DNA from: Loripinus fragilis
Lineage: Eukaryota; Mollusca; Bivalvia; Lucinida; Lucinidae
Direction: 5' to 3'
Assembly (NCBI GenBank): GCA_964019695.1
Contig: OZ026528.1
Span: 55,024,495 to 55,088,494, forward strand
DNA: 64,000 nt
Of the stretch, positions 22,084 through 31,888 are shown piece by piece. The first letter of the stretch is position 1. The number at the start of each line of letters is the position of its first letter. The translations under genes and the position numbers were made by a program. The notes beneath the pieces are model-generated. The model did no database searches, was not told the origin of the DNA, and saw only the letters and a list, made by a program, of their open reading frames with translations.

Positions 22084-24029
22084 TATTTAAGTTACTGGTA
22101 ATCTAGGCAGAGTGCCTTTAGGTAGATGGTCACTGGAAGAAGAGTCCGTGAATACCACAGACTCCTCTTCCATACAAACTACCTCATCATCTTTATGTAA
22201 TACAGAAAATGGATTTTGCTGTGATTTTTCAGCCTGTTCTTTTTCTTTTAATTCCTTTTCCTGTTTGTCTTTGATAAATTGTTGTCGTCTTTCTTCTCTC
22301 TGTTGTTTCTTAAGTCTGTCTTTCTCTTCTTTTTTCTTCCTCTCCTCCTCCTTCTTCATCATTTCCAGGGTTGCTGGCTTAAGTGCTGGCCCTGGACTAG
22401 GAGATGAAGTACCTTTTCCTTGTTTTTCATTTGTTTTTTCTTTGCCTGTTTTTTCTGATGCTGTTTGTTGCTTTAAGTATTCGTCAAAGCTGTCATCTGT
22501 TTGAGTGTCTTTGTCTACTGTTTGTGTTTGTTTGTTGCAAGTGCTAGGTTTAACTGCACTTGCATAGGTCTGAACTGCATTAAATTGTTCAAATTGTTTT
22601 CTAGCCTCTGGAAACGTTATGTTCTGCTCACATTTGATTTTAAGGATCTTCTTCTCTTTCTCCCATGTAGGACATTGCTTTGAGTTGGCAGGGTGGTCAC
22701 CCGAACAGTTTGCACATCTAGCAGGTCTTTGACACTGACCAGATGGGCAATGTTCAGGCATACCACAGTTGGCGCATACAGCTTGTCTGCCACACTTGTG
22801 TTCATGGTGGCCAAAGATTTGACATTGATAACACCTAAGTGGGTTAGGAATGTACACGTCAACTTTTGCTTGAATGAAACCAATTTTAACTGTTGATGGT
22901 AAGACTGGAGTACTGAAAGTAAATACAAATGTGTTGGATGGTTTAAGGACATTATCACGAAAAACATTAATTCTGCGAACAGCAGTAACTCCCTGTTCCT
23001 TCATGAACTCCAGAATATGTTCATCAGTCTGCTTGTTTAGGGCAGGACATCGAACAATACCCTTGGAGACATTCAATGAAGAATGAGGGGTTACTGTACA
23101 TTTGACGTCGCAGAATTTCTTCATTTTAAGAAGGTTTTTCTCATGTGGTTCCTTAGCACATTGTATAAGTAAATCACCAGATCTTAGATTTTTAATACTT
23201 TTGGGTTCACCTGCTACACTCATGATTGTCTTGTGTATTAAAAAAGGAGAAAGAGAAGAAATATCTTTTCCTTCTTCTTCTGAATGAATAACAAGAAATC
23301 TTGGAACATAAGGTTGCTTAGATGACAAGGAAGTTGATTGACTTGTTTGTGAAGCTGAGTAAGCATCATCAGAATCGGTATCAGATATCTTTTTCGAGCG
23401 TTTTCTTGCTGATTTAGAAGCCATGCGTGTTTGGTTGTAAGATTCAGCCTCCATGCTCTCCACCCACCGTGGAGCCCAACAAGGGAGCACTTGAATGGAG
23501 TGGATTTCCGATCTCCAGTGCTAGAGCTACATGGAAGTTATACTTGTACAAATATATCTGCACAATAGACTTGCACAAATAAAATCTGCACAATTGACCC
23601 GTTAAGCCACTGCCTTCCAGGAATATTTTATAAAAGAAAGAATATTTAAGATAATGGACACGTGGTTGGCATCAGAACGATACTATAGAACGAAGATATA
23701 AGAAATATTTTTTTTTACATTTTCAGCTTCCTGGGGCTCAGCATGACAAGACCGATTAGAAACACCGGGCCGTGTTTCCCCTCGGGTCTACCCCGTCAAA
23801 GAGGCCAAAGAGACGTGTTGAGTCATACAGAATTTTATACGCCCATATTCTGCATGCTCTCAGTCTTCCAGGCCATCCCCTTCGAGTTACCGAGAAAGCC
23901 ACCCACGGTGAACAGATGGGACTCTACTCTTTGCACTCCCGGATGGGGACAAGTATTACAATCAATATCGTCCCCAAATGTGAAGTGTGCCCCCAGAGAC
24001 CACGGCAAGGTGGTAGAGTCACTCCAGGG
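21209..24029 (-). mobile_element. LINE copy B: 5' UTR + ORF1 + endonuclease part of ORF2, 3'-truncated
   Basis: Minus-strand copy starting near 24,029 (5' end CCCTGGAGTGACTCTACCAC on the sense strand). It runs through a complete 5' UTR, complete ORF1 and about 290 codons of ORF2, then breaks off at about 21,209 where copy C continues into the ORF2 linker. No RT is present. It is the second of three copies that keep the 5' end but lack the 3' end. Confidence 0.85.
22087..23424 (-). CDS. LINE ORF1 protein (zinc-knuckle), copy B, intact
   Basis: An uninterrupted frame runs from ATG 23,424 (MASKSARKRSKK) to TAA at 22,087. An in-frame upstream ATG at 23,490 exists, but copies A and C support the start used here. 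Domain order: basic N-terminus, conserved SIKNLRSGDLLIQCAK block, RNA-binding-like middle, three Cys/His motifs (CYQCQIFGHHEHKC, a middle cluster, CANCSGDHPANSKQC), a long Lys/Glu coiled-coil region, and a conserved acidic tail ending SSSSDHLPKGTLPRLPVT. It acts as the RNA-binding partner of ORF2. The stop is followed by one codon and then the ORF2 ATG, in the same frame. Confidence 0.85.
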   Translation of the reverse strand: MASKSARKRSKKISDTDSDDAYSASQTSQSTSLSSKQPYVPRFLVIHSEEEGKDISSLSPFLIHKTIMSVAGEPKSIKNLRSGDLLIQCAKEPHEKNLLKMKKFCDVKCTVTPHSSLNVSKGIVRCPALNKQTDEHILEFMKEQGVTAVRRINVFRDNVLKPSNTFVFTFSTPVLPSTVKIGFIQAKVDVYIPNPLRCYQCQIFGHHEHKCGRQAVCANCGMPEHCPSGQCQRPARCANCSGDHPANSKQCPTWEKEKKILKIKCEQNITFPEARKQFEQFNAVQTYASAVKPSTCNKQTQTVDKDTQTDDSFDEYLKQQTASEKTGKEKTNEKQGKGTSSPSPGPALKPATLEMMKKEEERKKKEEKDRLKKQQREERRQQFIKDKQEKELKEKEQAEKSQQNPFSVLHKDDEVVCMEEESVVFTDSSSSDHLPKGTLPRLPVT

Positions 24030-24218
24030 CACATGGTGTTTTAGGTCCCACAGAGGTACATGGTCGTTTTTTTAGATTCTTGCATATTCTAATACCATGA
24101 TGCCTGCCAAAATGAGCATTGTTACAGTAAGAATCCTATTTATACAGCCGTATCGCCTATTGGATAACATCACTGGTGAGCCAAACCTAGTCTAACGTCA
24201 TTCTTTTCACCTCTTTGA

Positions 24219-24650
24219 TGATGATGATGGTGAGCTGGAGTTTAACGACGCATCAACCCTTTTGGTTCATTAGCGTCATCAAGGTTAGGTAAGAGAAGTA
24301 TAACTGAACAATAAAACTATAATAGATTAGCTAAAATATTAACAATTTTACACATTAAACATATGAGTATATCTAAGACAATAAAATAGTAACCATTTTA
24401 CAGCGAAGATCACGTACAATATCTGACAACTATATAGGCTAATCAGATAACTATACATGTTCTCCTCCTGCAAAAAAAAAAAGAAATGATATGCTGAAAG
24501 CAAGTTAAAGAATAAACAGTTCAAAGGAAAATAGCTACAATTCGTTAAAAAGATTAATCTCTTTTAAGAATAAGAAGACATCATCAATAGGTACATCATT
24601 AAACAATTGTTTGATTGTATAAACATGAAAATATTTGTTTCTATATGAGA
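24219..24650 (-). mobile_element. 3' end of a second, related LINE subfamily, 5'-truncated
   Basis: TTTAACGACGCATCAACCCT at about 24,240 and ATCACGTACAATATCTGACA at 24,408 match the 3' UTR of copy C (51,360-51,545) but are clearly diverged. The piece breaks off near 24,650. It has the ordinary LINE pattern of a retained 3' end. Confidence 0.65.
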
Positions 24651-24677
24651 ACAAGAAATGTCACAAACATGTGACCA

Positions 24678-26123
24678 ATGCCCCCAAAGGAATTGGTCTA
24701 GCATAAGACACATTTAAGGAAAGATAGCTATAATATAGCACGGAAAACCTAGAAATGGCCAAAAGTCAATGTCAAGGTCAAAGTGACTCAAAATGGTATG
24801 CACCACTCCGCCATCCCAAGAGGAATCACCACCCCAAATTTGGGATTCCTACATCAAATAATATAGGAGATATCCTCTGGACACGATAATTCTTGAAAAC
24901 TAGGTCAGAGGTCAAGGTCACAGTGACCCAAAAATGGTTTGTGACACTCAGGCATCCCAAGATGCATTTAGATATGCACCAGTTTCTAGAAACTAGGTCA
25001 GAGGTCAAGTTCAAGGTCACAGTGACTAAATTATGGTAAGTGACACTTCGTCATCCCAAGATGCATCCACACACCAAATTTGAGATTCCTACCTCAAATA
25101 ATATAAGAGATACGCTCTGGACATGATTATTCTAAAAACTAGGTCAGAGGTCAAGGTGACCCAAAAATGATACATGACACTCCCCTATTCCAAGATGCAT
25201 CCATACACAAAAATTGGAATTCCTAACTCAAGGAGTATATGAGATATGCTTGGGACACAATAATTCTTAAAACTAGGTCAGAGGTCAAGGTCAGTGACCT
25301 AAAAATGGTATGTGACACCCTGTCATCCCAAGATGTATTTACAAACCAAAATTGGAAAGATATGCACCAGACTCAATGTAGTTTCTGGAAACTAGGTCAG
25401 GTCAAGGTCAAGGTCACAGTGACCCAATTATGGTACCCGACACTTTTTCATCCCAAGATGTACCCACACTCTAAATAAGATAAGAGATATGCTATGGACA
25501 AGATTATTCTAAAAACTAGGTTAGAGGTCAAGGTCACAGTGACCCGAAAATGGTACATGACACTCCGCTATCCCAAGATGCAATCACACACCAAATTTGG
25601 AACTCCTAACTCAAAGAATATAAGAGATATGCTCTGGACACAATAATTCTTAAAACTTGGTCAGAGGTCAAGGTCACAGTGACCCAAAAATGACATGTGA
25701 CACCCCATCATCCCAAGATGCATTTACACACCAGATTTGGAATTCCTATCTCAAAGAATATAGGAGATATGCATCAGACTCAATGCAATTTCCTAGAAAC
25801 TAGGTTAGAGGTAAAGTTCAAGTCACAGTGACCCAATTATGGTACCGGACACTTCGTCATCCCAAGATGCATCCACACACCAAATTTGAGATTCCTACCT
25901 CAAATAATATAAGAGATATACTCCGGACACGATTATTCTTAAAACTAGGTCAGAGGTCAAGGTCACAGTGACCCGAAAATGGTACGTGACACTCCGCCAT
26001 CCCAAGATGTATCCACACATCAAATTTGGGATTCCTACCTCAAAGAAATATGGACCGGAAACGAAAGCGGGACGGACGGACAGCGCGATTACTATATGCC
26101 TCCCAAAGTTCCTTTGGGGGCAT
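24678..26123. mobile_element. TIR-bounded element filled by a tandem array, 1.45 kb
   Basis: ATGCCCCCAAAGGAA (24,678-24,692) is exactly inverted at 26,109-26,123 (TTCCTTTGGGGGCAT). Almost everything between is a tandem array. The right subterminal region carries GGACGGACGGACAGCGCG. No coding sequence was seen, so it is a non-autonomous element. Confidence 0.75.
24770..26050. repeat. Tandem array, ~140-bp unit, ~9 copies
   Basis: AGGTCAGAGGTCAAGGTCAC and ATCCCAAGATGCATCCACAC recur with spacing mostly 120-147 bp (one short interval of about 92), with indels between units. The AGGTCA direct repeats resemble nuclear-receptor half-sites, probably by chance of the unit. Confidence 0.85.
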
Positions 26124-27245
26124 AAAAATCACCACATTTAAGTAGAAAATGGCGGACTGTAAAGAGTGCATCACATCCAAAACAGTATGGTGGCTCCTCT
26201 CGTTTTAAAAGATTTGAGTGTGTGATCCTTGTATGACCTCTTTGAAACAAACATAATTTTATTGGGTAATTTTAAATATATTTATTATCGGAACTTATTT
26301 CTTAATACATATATTTGGCCCAAGTTACATGTAAGGGGCGATCCACCCTTGAACAGTAACTGCTTGCACTGGCGTATTTAAAGCCACTATCCAAGACCTG
26401 TCATAATCTTTGAACAAATAAATTTCACTTTTTGTGATTGCATATGGTATTGCCAAATAGACAAGGTGGCAATTTAAAGCATAGCCACAATACCGCGGCC
26501 CTAAATACATCCCCACCCCCTTTAATTGATTTTAAGAGCTAAAATGTCTGTATCTTGTAAGAAAATACATATTCAATTGTGAAAAAATATTTTAAGTTTA
26601 GAGGAATATTTTCAAATGAGAAACAGCCTATGTGTGTCTGCTTTTGCTTGGAAACTGGACTTAAAAAGTTCTTCCATACAAAGGCCCAAAATGGGTATCT
26701 CGTGTATAAAATGTGTCTTGGATGAATTTTGAAAACAAATTATCAAAACTCACAGCAAACTCAATTTCTTAGATATTACAAGAATCTGTCGCCCATAAAC
26801 AAATCAACAAATATTGCATTTGAGTATTTTGCATACAATTTAGTGTTGCTATGGAATCTGTAAACCCTAAAAGGATCATTGACATTTGCTATGGGTAAAT
26901 GCCTATGGTTTTCAGTAAAAATAAAAGTTTGTCTATCGTCCCTTTTTTGACTATGAAGCTACCCTGACCTGAGTACTTTATGGCAGTGAAATCCATTTTC
27001 AATATTAAATGCCTAAAAGATGTAAACTTTTGGGTAGATAAATCAGTTTTACATTAAATATATAGAAATCAGAAAACATTATTTAAAATATCATTCCTCC
27101 CCGTGTGCCTGCAAAATCTTTTACCTGTTTATGTGTTACCATATTTTACACATTGTATGGAAGTGGCTTGCTGGCACATGGGATGGAAAGATGTTCAGCA
27201 GCCCCAAAACCTAGGGCCTAAGTCTATAAAAAAAATTTCAACCGA
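26124..27245. other. No gene recognised
   Basis: AT-rich sequence. It would be expected to hold the 5' LTR and leader of the Gypsy-like element that follows, but I found no segment repeated near 32 kb. Confidence 0.35.
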
Positions 27246-27249
27246 ATAA

Positions 27250-28115
27250 GAAATGAATGACAGTAATGAAGTTCTCTAGAACCAACCTCCAAAAACCTCA
27301 GATGATGGTAAGAAAAAACACTCCAACAAGTTGAAGGTTTCTGAAAATAGTGACAACGACAGTGCTCCAGACAAACAATCACAGCTTTTGGAAAAGAAGT
27401 CATAAAAACAAGCACTCACTTTCAAAAAAGAGTTCATCCAAAAACACAAGACCCATTCAGATTCTGAAAACACAAAAAAAAACTAGTGAGAGTACAGAAG
27501 ACACCAGTTCAACTGAGAGTAGCTCAGATGTTCCTCAAAAGAAAAACACAAGAAAACACACAAGAAAGATAACTAAAAATCTACTAAATCCAGATATAGG
27601 AGTTTAAGGAAATAGAATCAAAAGAAGCATTTATCATCATCGTCTTCGTCATCAACTGAAGATTTAGACTCTTATTCAGATTTAAAAAAAAAGAAGAAAA
27701 TACATAAGAAATCAGCTGTTCGTTCAAAGAAACATTGGCATGAAACATCATCTTCGTCGTCATCTGAAGATTCCGACTCGGATTCTGATTCAAAATATGT
27801 GTCAAAAAAGAAGAAAAGCTAAAAGGAATCAGCCCTTCCTATTTTGCCAAAACAACTGCAGCATGACGGTAAGAGACGCAGATTCATCAATTATGCAGAA
27901 TCCTCAGATTGGACAGCTGAAGAATGTTTAATTTGGTGCTTAACTAGTAAAGCAGCGGTCTTTTGTGTGACGTTAATGGAAAGGACGAAACATCTTTCTT
28001 ATCGAAAATTGTTGAAAAAATTGGATGAAAGGTTTGTTGATAGAGAGTTGTCAGCTTCAGCTCAAGTACTGTTTCAACCGGCAACCAAGAAGAATCTTTG
28101 GAAGACTGGGCGGAT
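27250..28115 (+). pseudogene. Gag remnant of the Gypsy-like element
   Basis: The N-terminal part is a low-complexity Ser/Lys/Asp segment (for example SSSSSSEDSDSDSDSKY, then a Lys run) in the frame starting at 27,622, ending in TAA at about 27,820. The frame then resumes with KESALPILPKQLQHDGKRRR. A gag capsid-like motif follows (LLKKLDERFVDRELSASAQV, about 28,005-28,065). At 28,092-28,115 the motif ESLEDWAD appears in a different frame, so a frameshift lies just before it. Gag would form the particle and package RNA. The capsid region stops abruptly at the deletion joint near 28,115. Confidence 0.6.
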
Positions 28116-29078
28116 TAAAGAACAAATCTTCTGGTATGGCATGGGAAAAGATATTACTGAGTATGTGGTCTCTTGTAATGTGTGCAATAAGAACAAGAAA
28201 AGCAGTATCAAGGGGCGGTTACCTATGCATGAGTAACAAGCAGGAGCACCAATGGAAAGGGTACATATAGACTTCTTAGGACCTCTTCCCAAAACTCCAA
28301 GAGGAAATGAGCATATCTTAATGATGGTGGATCAGTTCACCAAGTGGGTGGAGTGTGTATCATTATCTTCACAGACAGCAGAGGTGACAGCAGAAGCAGC
28401 GATTGACGGTTTCTTCTCTAGGTTCGGTTATCCATTCCAGATATTCTCTGACCAGGGGCAGAACTTCGAATCAAAACTACTTACAGCCCTCTAAGAAGCA
28501 CTAGAGATCCACAAAGCAAGGACAACTCCATATAGAGCGTCCTCAAATGGTCAAGTAGAACGATATAACAGAACTTTGATGGATGCAGTCAGATGTTTTA
28601 TCAAGGACTCGCAATTTCAGTGGGATCTTCACCTGCAACAGATTGCAGGGGCACTACGTAGTTCTGTGAATCATAGAACAGGTTATACGGCGTACAAAAT
28701 GATGTTGGGACGTGAGTGAACATACCAGCGTATTTTATGTTCCCACCCATTACCTGCTGAAGAACTCCAAGATATTGACCAGTTTGTGGCGAAGTTGACC
28801 CCTAACATACAGACAGCTCATAATGCTGCAAGAACCCAACTGAAGACAACATTGAAACGTATGAAGAGATACTGTGATTTGAGAGGAGTCGTCAAGAGAA
28901 ATTACCAGGCGAAAGACATCGTCTATCTCTTAGATACGGCCGTGTTGAAGGGAAGTTGTAGGAAATTAAGTTCACCGTGGGAGGGTCCAGCCATAGTTAT
29001 AGAAAGACTATCAGCAGCGATGTTCCGGGTCCAGCTGAGAAAGAGCATGTTCGTGGAAAATCACGACACATTGAAACA
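28116..29078 (+). pseudogene. Integrase of the Gypsy-like element (DDE core retained, stops present)
   Basis: The frame (phase of 28,252) begins after the deletion joint with IFWYGMGKDITEYVVSCNVC, the second half of the HHCC zinc-binding domain. MERVHIDFLGPLPKTPRGNE opens the catalytic core. Catalytic residues are at D 28,270, D 28,450 and E 28,558 (D-x59-D-x35-E). SSNGQVERYNRTL and the C-terminal SPWEGPAIVIERL segment follow. Stops are TAA 28,234, TAA 28,492 and TGA 28,717. Integrase would insert element cDNA into the host genome. With these stops it cannot be made as one protein. A frameshift at about 29,078 separates it from the PHD finger. Confidence 0.85.
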
Positions 29079-29309
29079 CACAAGGACAGAAAACTATTGT
29101 AAAGGCAGGACAACCCCAATGACACTCAAATCAGTGATGTCTATGATTCTACAGTTAATTGCCTATGCAGAGAACCATGGCAAGGTAGATTCATGATACA
29201 GTGCGATGGATGTGATGAATGGTTCCATGGAGCATGTGTGGATATCACTCCAACAGAGGCGCTGTCTATCGAGGAGTACCAGTGTGGGAAATGTAAGAGA
29301 AACGTGTGA
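29079..29309 (+). pseudogene. PHD finger at the C-terminus of the pol polyprotein
   Basis: In the frame of 29,160, CLCREPWQGRFMIQCDGCDE is followed by WFHGACVDIT and, near the end, CGKCKRNV and a TGA at 29,307. This is the C4HC3 pattern of a PHD zinc finger with the W-F-H-x2-C core. PHD fingers read histone tails, so a role in steering integration to chromatin is a natural guess, in parallel with chromodomains of chromoviruses. The reading frame enters from the integrase C-terminus after one frameshift. The domain itself looks uninterrupted. Confidence 0.8.
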
Positions 29310-29393
29310 ACTATTATTTCTCCCCGTCGACAGTTGTAATCATCTGACAACTGTAATAATCAGTCTCTTCTTTATACCTTCAGATACTGCAGC

Positions 29394-29860
29394 ATGGCAG
29401 AAAAGCAAGAAAACACCACTCAACTCCTGCCAAAGTTAATCAGGACCCTGAGAGATGATAGACAGAAAATAACTCTAATGCTGCAGGTCCATTATCAACG
29501 AGAAGATGTTATGTATGACAGCGACTCCAGGGATGAGGTTAGAGGCCCTCAAAGGACAGGCTGATCTGTCACGTAGGCTGAGTAACATCAAGTGGTTGAA
29601 GATGGTTGTCAGTTCCAGTTCCGCAGTCGTGATTGGATTGATCGCCATCTGTATACTCTTCCGCAGACTAACAAGAAGCCATCTACGATGCCTGCCACCG
29701 GTCCATCTGCCTTGGACAGGATCTCACCATATAGAGGCGTGTAGAAGATGCTCTTGCAGACAAGCCATTCGACTACTCAATCACCGCCGAGGAAGAGGAG
29801 ATATTATTTGCAATTTCCTCCAAGGACCAAGACTAGCCATTTATCGAGGAGTTTGATGTT
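29394..29860 (+). pseudogene. Possible third ORF with a hydrophobic (membrane-like) segment
   Basis: ATG 29,394 starts MAEKQENTTQLLPKLIRTL, a helical segment of about 50 residues. A frame change near 29,530 then leads into EALKGQADLSRRLSNIKWLK followed by about 20 hydrophobic residues (SSSSAVVIGLIAICILF) in the frame of 29,506. This is compatible with a coiled-coil plus membrane anchor. I do not recognise a family. It could be an accessory or envelope-like ORF, or a chance assembly of frames in a decayed region. Confidence 0.3.
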
Positions 29861-30139
29861 GATGTCTTGATGTCATTGGCTGCCAATCACCACAGCAGTA
29901 GGCTCTCGTCAGCAGCATAGTTGTCGAGAGCAACCAGCCATCCACAGAGAACAGTAGCCTCCTCAGCAGCATTGTTGCCAAGGAAACTGTTGCTCAAAAG
30001 AAGTCAGCAAGATCTCCAGTGAGGTTCCAAAAAGAAGAGTCGGGGGAGAAGACTTAAAAGGGAAAAGACGGCGTTGGAAACAAAGTCATCGCCCAAGCCA
30101 GGCCACCCCTTAGGACTTCGCCCAGAAAGAGGCCTTTGT

Positions 30140-30525
30140 CTATTAGTGGGACGAGAAAAGATCATAAACAGAGGTCTCCAAGTAGGTCACCACAAAGGCG
30201 AAGGGAGAGTCCAAGAAGTCGACCAAGGTCACCATACCGGCCGAGGCGTCTGGTGAGCCCAAAGTGACATGTGTCCCGGAGAGCAGAGTACACTTCTTCA
30301 AAGCGAGATCAGCCAGGCTCCGGAAATCCTATGTCCTTTATTGTCAAAGCTTCGTCCTCGCCAGGAAGAGGTCCGAAAAAAGATGCAAGATCAGCCCAAG
30401 TGAACAGGCCAGTTGAGATTTGTCCTGTTGCTGAGTGTGGCAGCGAATATCCAAGGATGCATGCAGCTACGCATGTTCCGGGGATCTTTGATGATCAATT
30501 TGAGCCTACAGAAGAGCTCATGTGA
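30140..30525 (+). pseudogene. Arg/Ser-rich segment plus Cys/His finger upstream of TatD
   Basis: In the frame of 30,271 the sequence before a TGA at about 30,267 reads SRSPQRRRESPRSRPRSPYR, an RS-rich stretch. After the stop, SFIVKASSSPGRGPKKDARS leads to CPVAECGSEYPRMHAATHVP, a C-x4-C-x7-H-x3-H arrangement, and the frame ends at 30,525. It is probably the N-terminal part of the protein that ends in the TatD domain. The arrangement suggests a nucleic-acid-binding region ahead of a nuclease-like domain. Confidence 0.45.
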
Positions 30526-30793
30526 GAGTCGTCTGATAGGTTCCACGGATTGGTGGGTTAAGTAAATGACTTGCAGCAAGTTCGTCGTGGTCTGTGTCAT
30601 GTCTCAATTCGGCAGACCAAAGCCATGGAGGCCATGTGCCATCTTCAGGATTGTTTGGTCCCAGAGGAGTTCACTTTGGTCCCAGCGAATTCACCGCATT
30701 TCTTCTGCACTAGAGGATATTGTTGGTTATAGTTGCCCGCTTGTCTGAGCGTGACAGGCAATACCTTATCAACAGGCAACCGCCCAGCACCAC

Positions 30794-31600
30794 ATGGAGG
30801 GAGGAAGATCAGACCTACCAGAGGGTATTGACAGCCATTTTCATCTGGACAGGTCAAGGGCCGCTCTAGAAAAACCAAGAGCCTCTGTTGAAGACCTTTG
30901 CATGCACGTACGCCCTGTAAAAGAATTCTGGTTAAAGTTAACCGGAGGATTCATCATATTTTGTGATCCTGAGACATACTCATCAAGTGAAGAGGTACAA
31001 CATCTCAGCCAAGCAGATTGGACTGCATCCAAAGTATTTGGATTCGAATACAGAGGCAGTTTTCCAGCGTTGTTTGTCTATGCCAGAGGTTGGAGCATTG
31101 GGAGAGGTCGAGTTGAACTATACAGCGGATCCATCCATGTGGAACAAGAAGCATTGGACAGAGTTCTGGAGCACATCCAGCGCTCACATGTCCTAGTTCT
31201 TCACGCTAAAGGAATGATGTCTGGTCAACCAGGAGGCACCTATCTACAGCTCCTGTATCAATTGAAAGGAGTGGTCTCACGGGAGCAGAAGATCCACCTT
31301 CACTGCTTCAAAGGAAATCTTGATACCATGAACCAGTGGAAACAGTTGCTCCCTAACACCCACTTCGGATTCACAGTGATGGTACAACATTTCAACGATA
31401 GTAAGGAGGCCCTGAAACAGCTTCAGGAAGAGAAACTGCTGTTAGAGAAGGATGCTCCGTACTTCAGGATTGGTGGAAGAAGACACTCATCACCTGCCTT
31501 GATTGCAGATATGGTTGCCAAGATCAGAGGCCAGACCTGGAAGGAAGTCATAGAGTATGCCTTGCGCAATGCGAGTTGTCTCTTTCAGATGTCAGCGTAG
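30794..31600 (+). pseudogene. TatD-family metal-dependent hydrolase (TATDN2-like), two frameshifts
   Basis: TatD proteins are TIM-barrel metal-dependent DNases. GIDSHFHLDRSR (from 30,830) is the HxH metal motif. FCDPETY follows, as in TATDN2-type members. At about 31,015 the reading moves to the frame of 30,963, giving IGLHPKY and GEVELNY (31,101). By about 31,195 it returns to the first frame with VLVLHAKGM, then LHCFKGN (31,298), FGFTVMV and LEKDAPYF (31,448), ending at TAG 31,600. The order of motifs matches the whole family. The two compensating shifts, and LN where the family has LD, mean this copy is probably inactive, unless the shifts are assembly errors. Its nearness to integrase suggests it travels with the element. 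Confidence 0.8.
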
Positions 31601-31735
31601 AGGTGACAGTTGTCAGTTACTGTAGACAGCTTTGCACTTGAGTACTGGTTATCTGCTGGTAGCTTGCCCAGGAATGGTGCAGGAAGATTAACTGACCAGC
31701 TTATCAGGACCATAGCATTGAGGATGTTTGTTTTA

Positions 31736-31888
31736 ATTGATTCTTTACGTCCCATCAACAATCTTTCAGTTAAACAGGGACGGGTCTTCTGGGTCGAACC
31801 AGTACTAAGCTAGGATAAATGTGCCTTGCTCAAGGACCACAATGCAGTGACGCCAGTGAGGCTCGAACCCCCGGCTCTTTGGTCTCCA
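31736..31888 (-). mobile_element. tRNA-derived SINE, family B
   Basis: Body and tail nearly identical to 19.19-19.34 kb (TTTAACTGAAAGATTGTTGA on the minus strand). The tRNA-like head is cut short at 31,888. It lies within what may be the 3' region of the Gypsy-like element. Confidence 0.65.

Larger units (their letters stand above)
27250..31600 (+). mobile_element. Decayed, internally deleted Ty3/Gypsy-like element with PHD and TatD domains
   Basis: Plus-strand order: Ser/Lys-rich gag head, gag core fragment, direct joint to the integrase zinc-binding motif, DDE integrase core, integrase C-terminus, PHD finger, a segment with a hydrophobic span, an Arg/Ser-rich segment, a Cys/His finger and a TatD-like hydrolase. 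Protease, reverse transcriptase and RNase H are missing between gag and integrase. Several stops and frameshifts show it is dead. LTRs were not confirmed. The shared strand and lack of spacer support one element, though the TatD part could be an adjacent gene. Confidence 0.65.

Noticed and set aside
23743..24075. A plus-strand gene at the 5' end of copy B
   Set aside because: It is the LINE 5' UTR seen in all 5'-complete copies. Listed only as an antisense observation, not as a gene.
24770..26050. CRISPR-like array
   Set aside because: The units are contiguous tandem repeats of ~140 bp with no unique spacers, in a eukaryotic context.
24770..26050. AGGTCA repeats as nuclear-receptor enhancer
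   Set aside because: The motif is part of the tandem unit itself. Nothing else suggests regulatory function.
26325..26516. Minus-strand 63-codon frame
   Set aside because: No recognisable motif or splice context.
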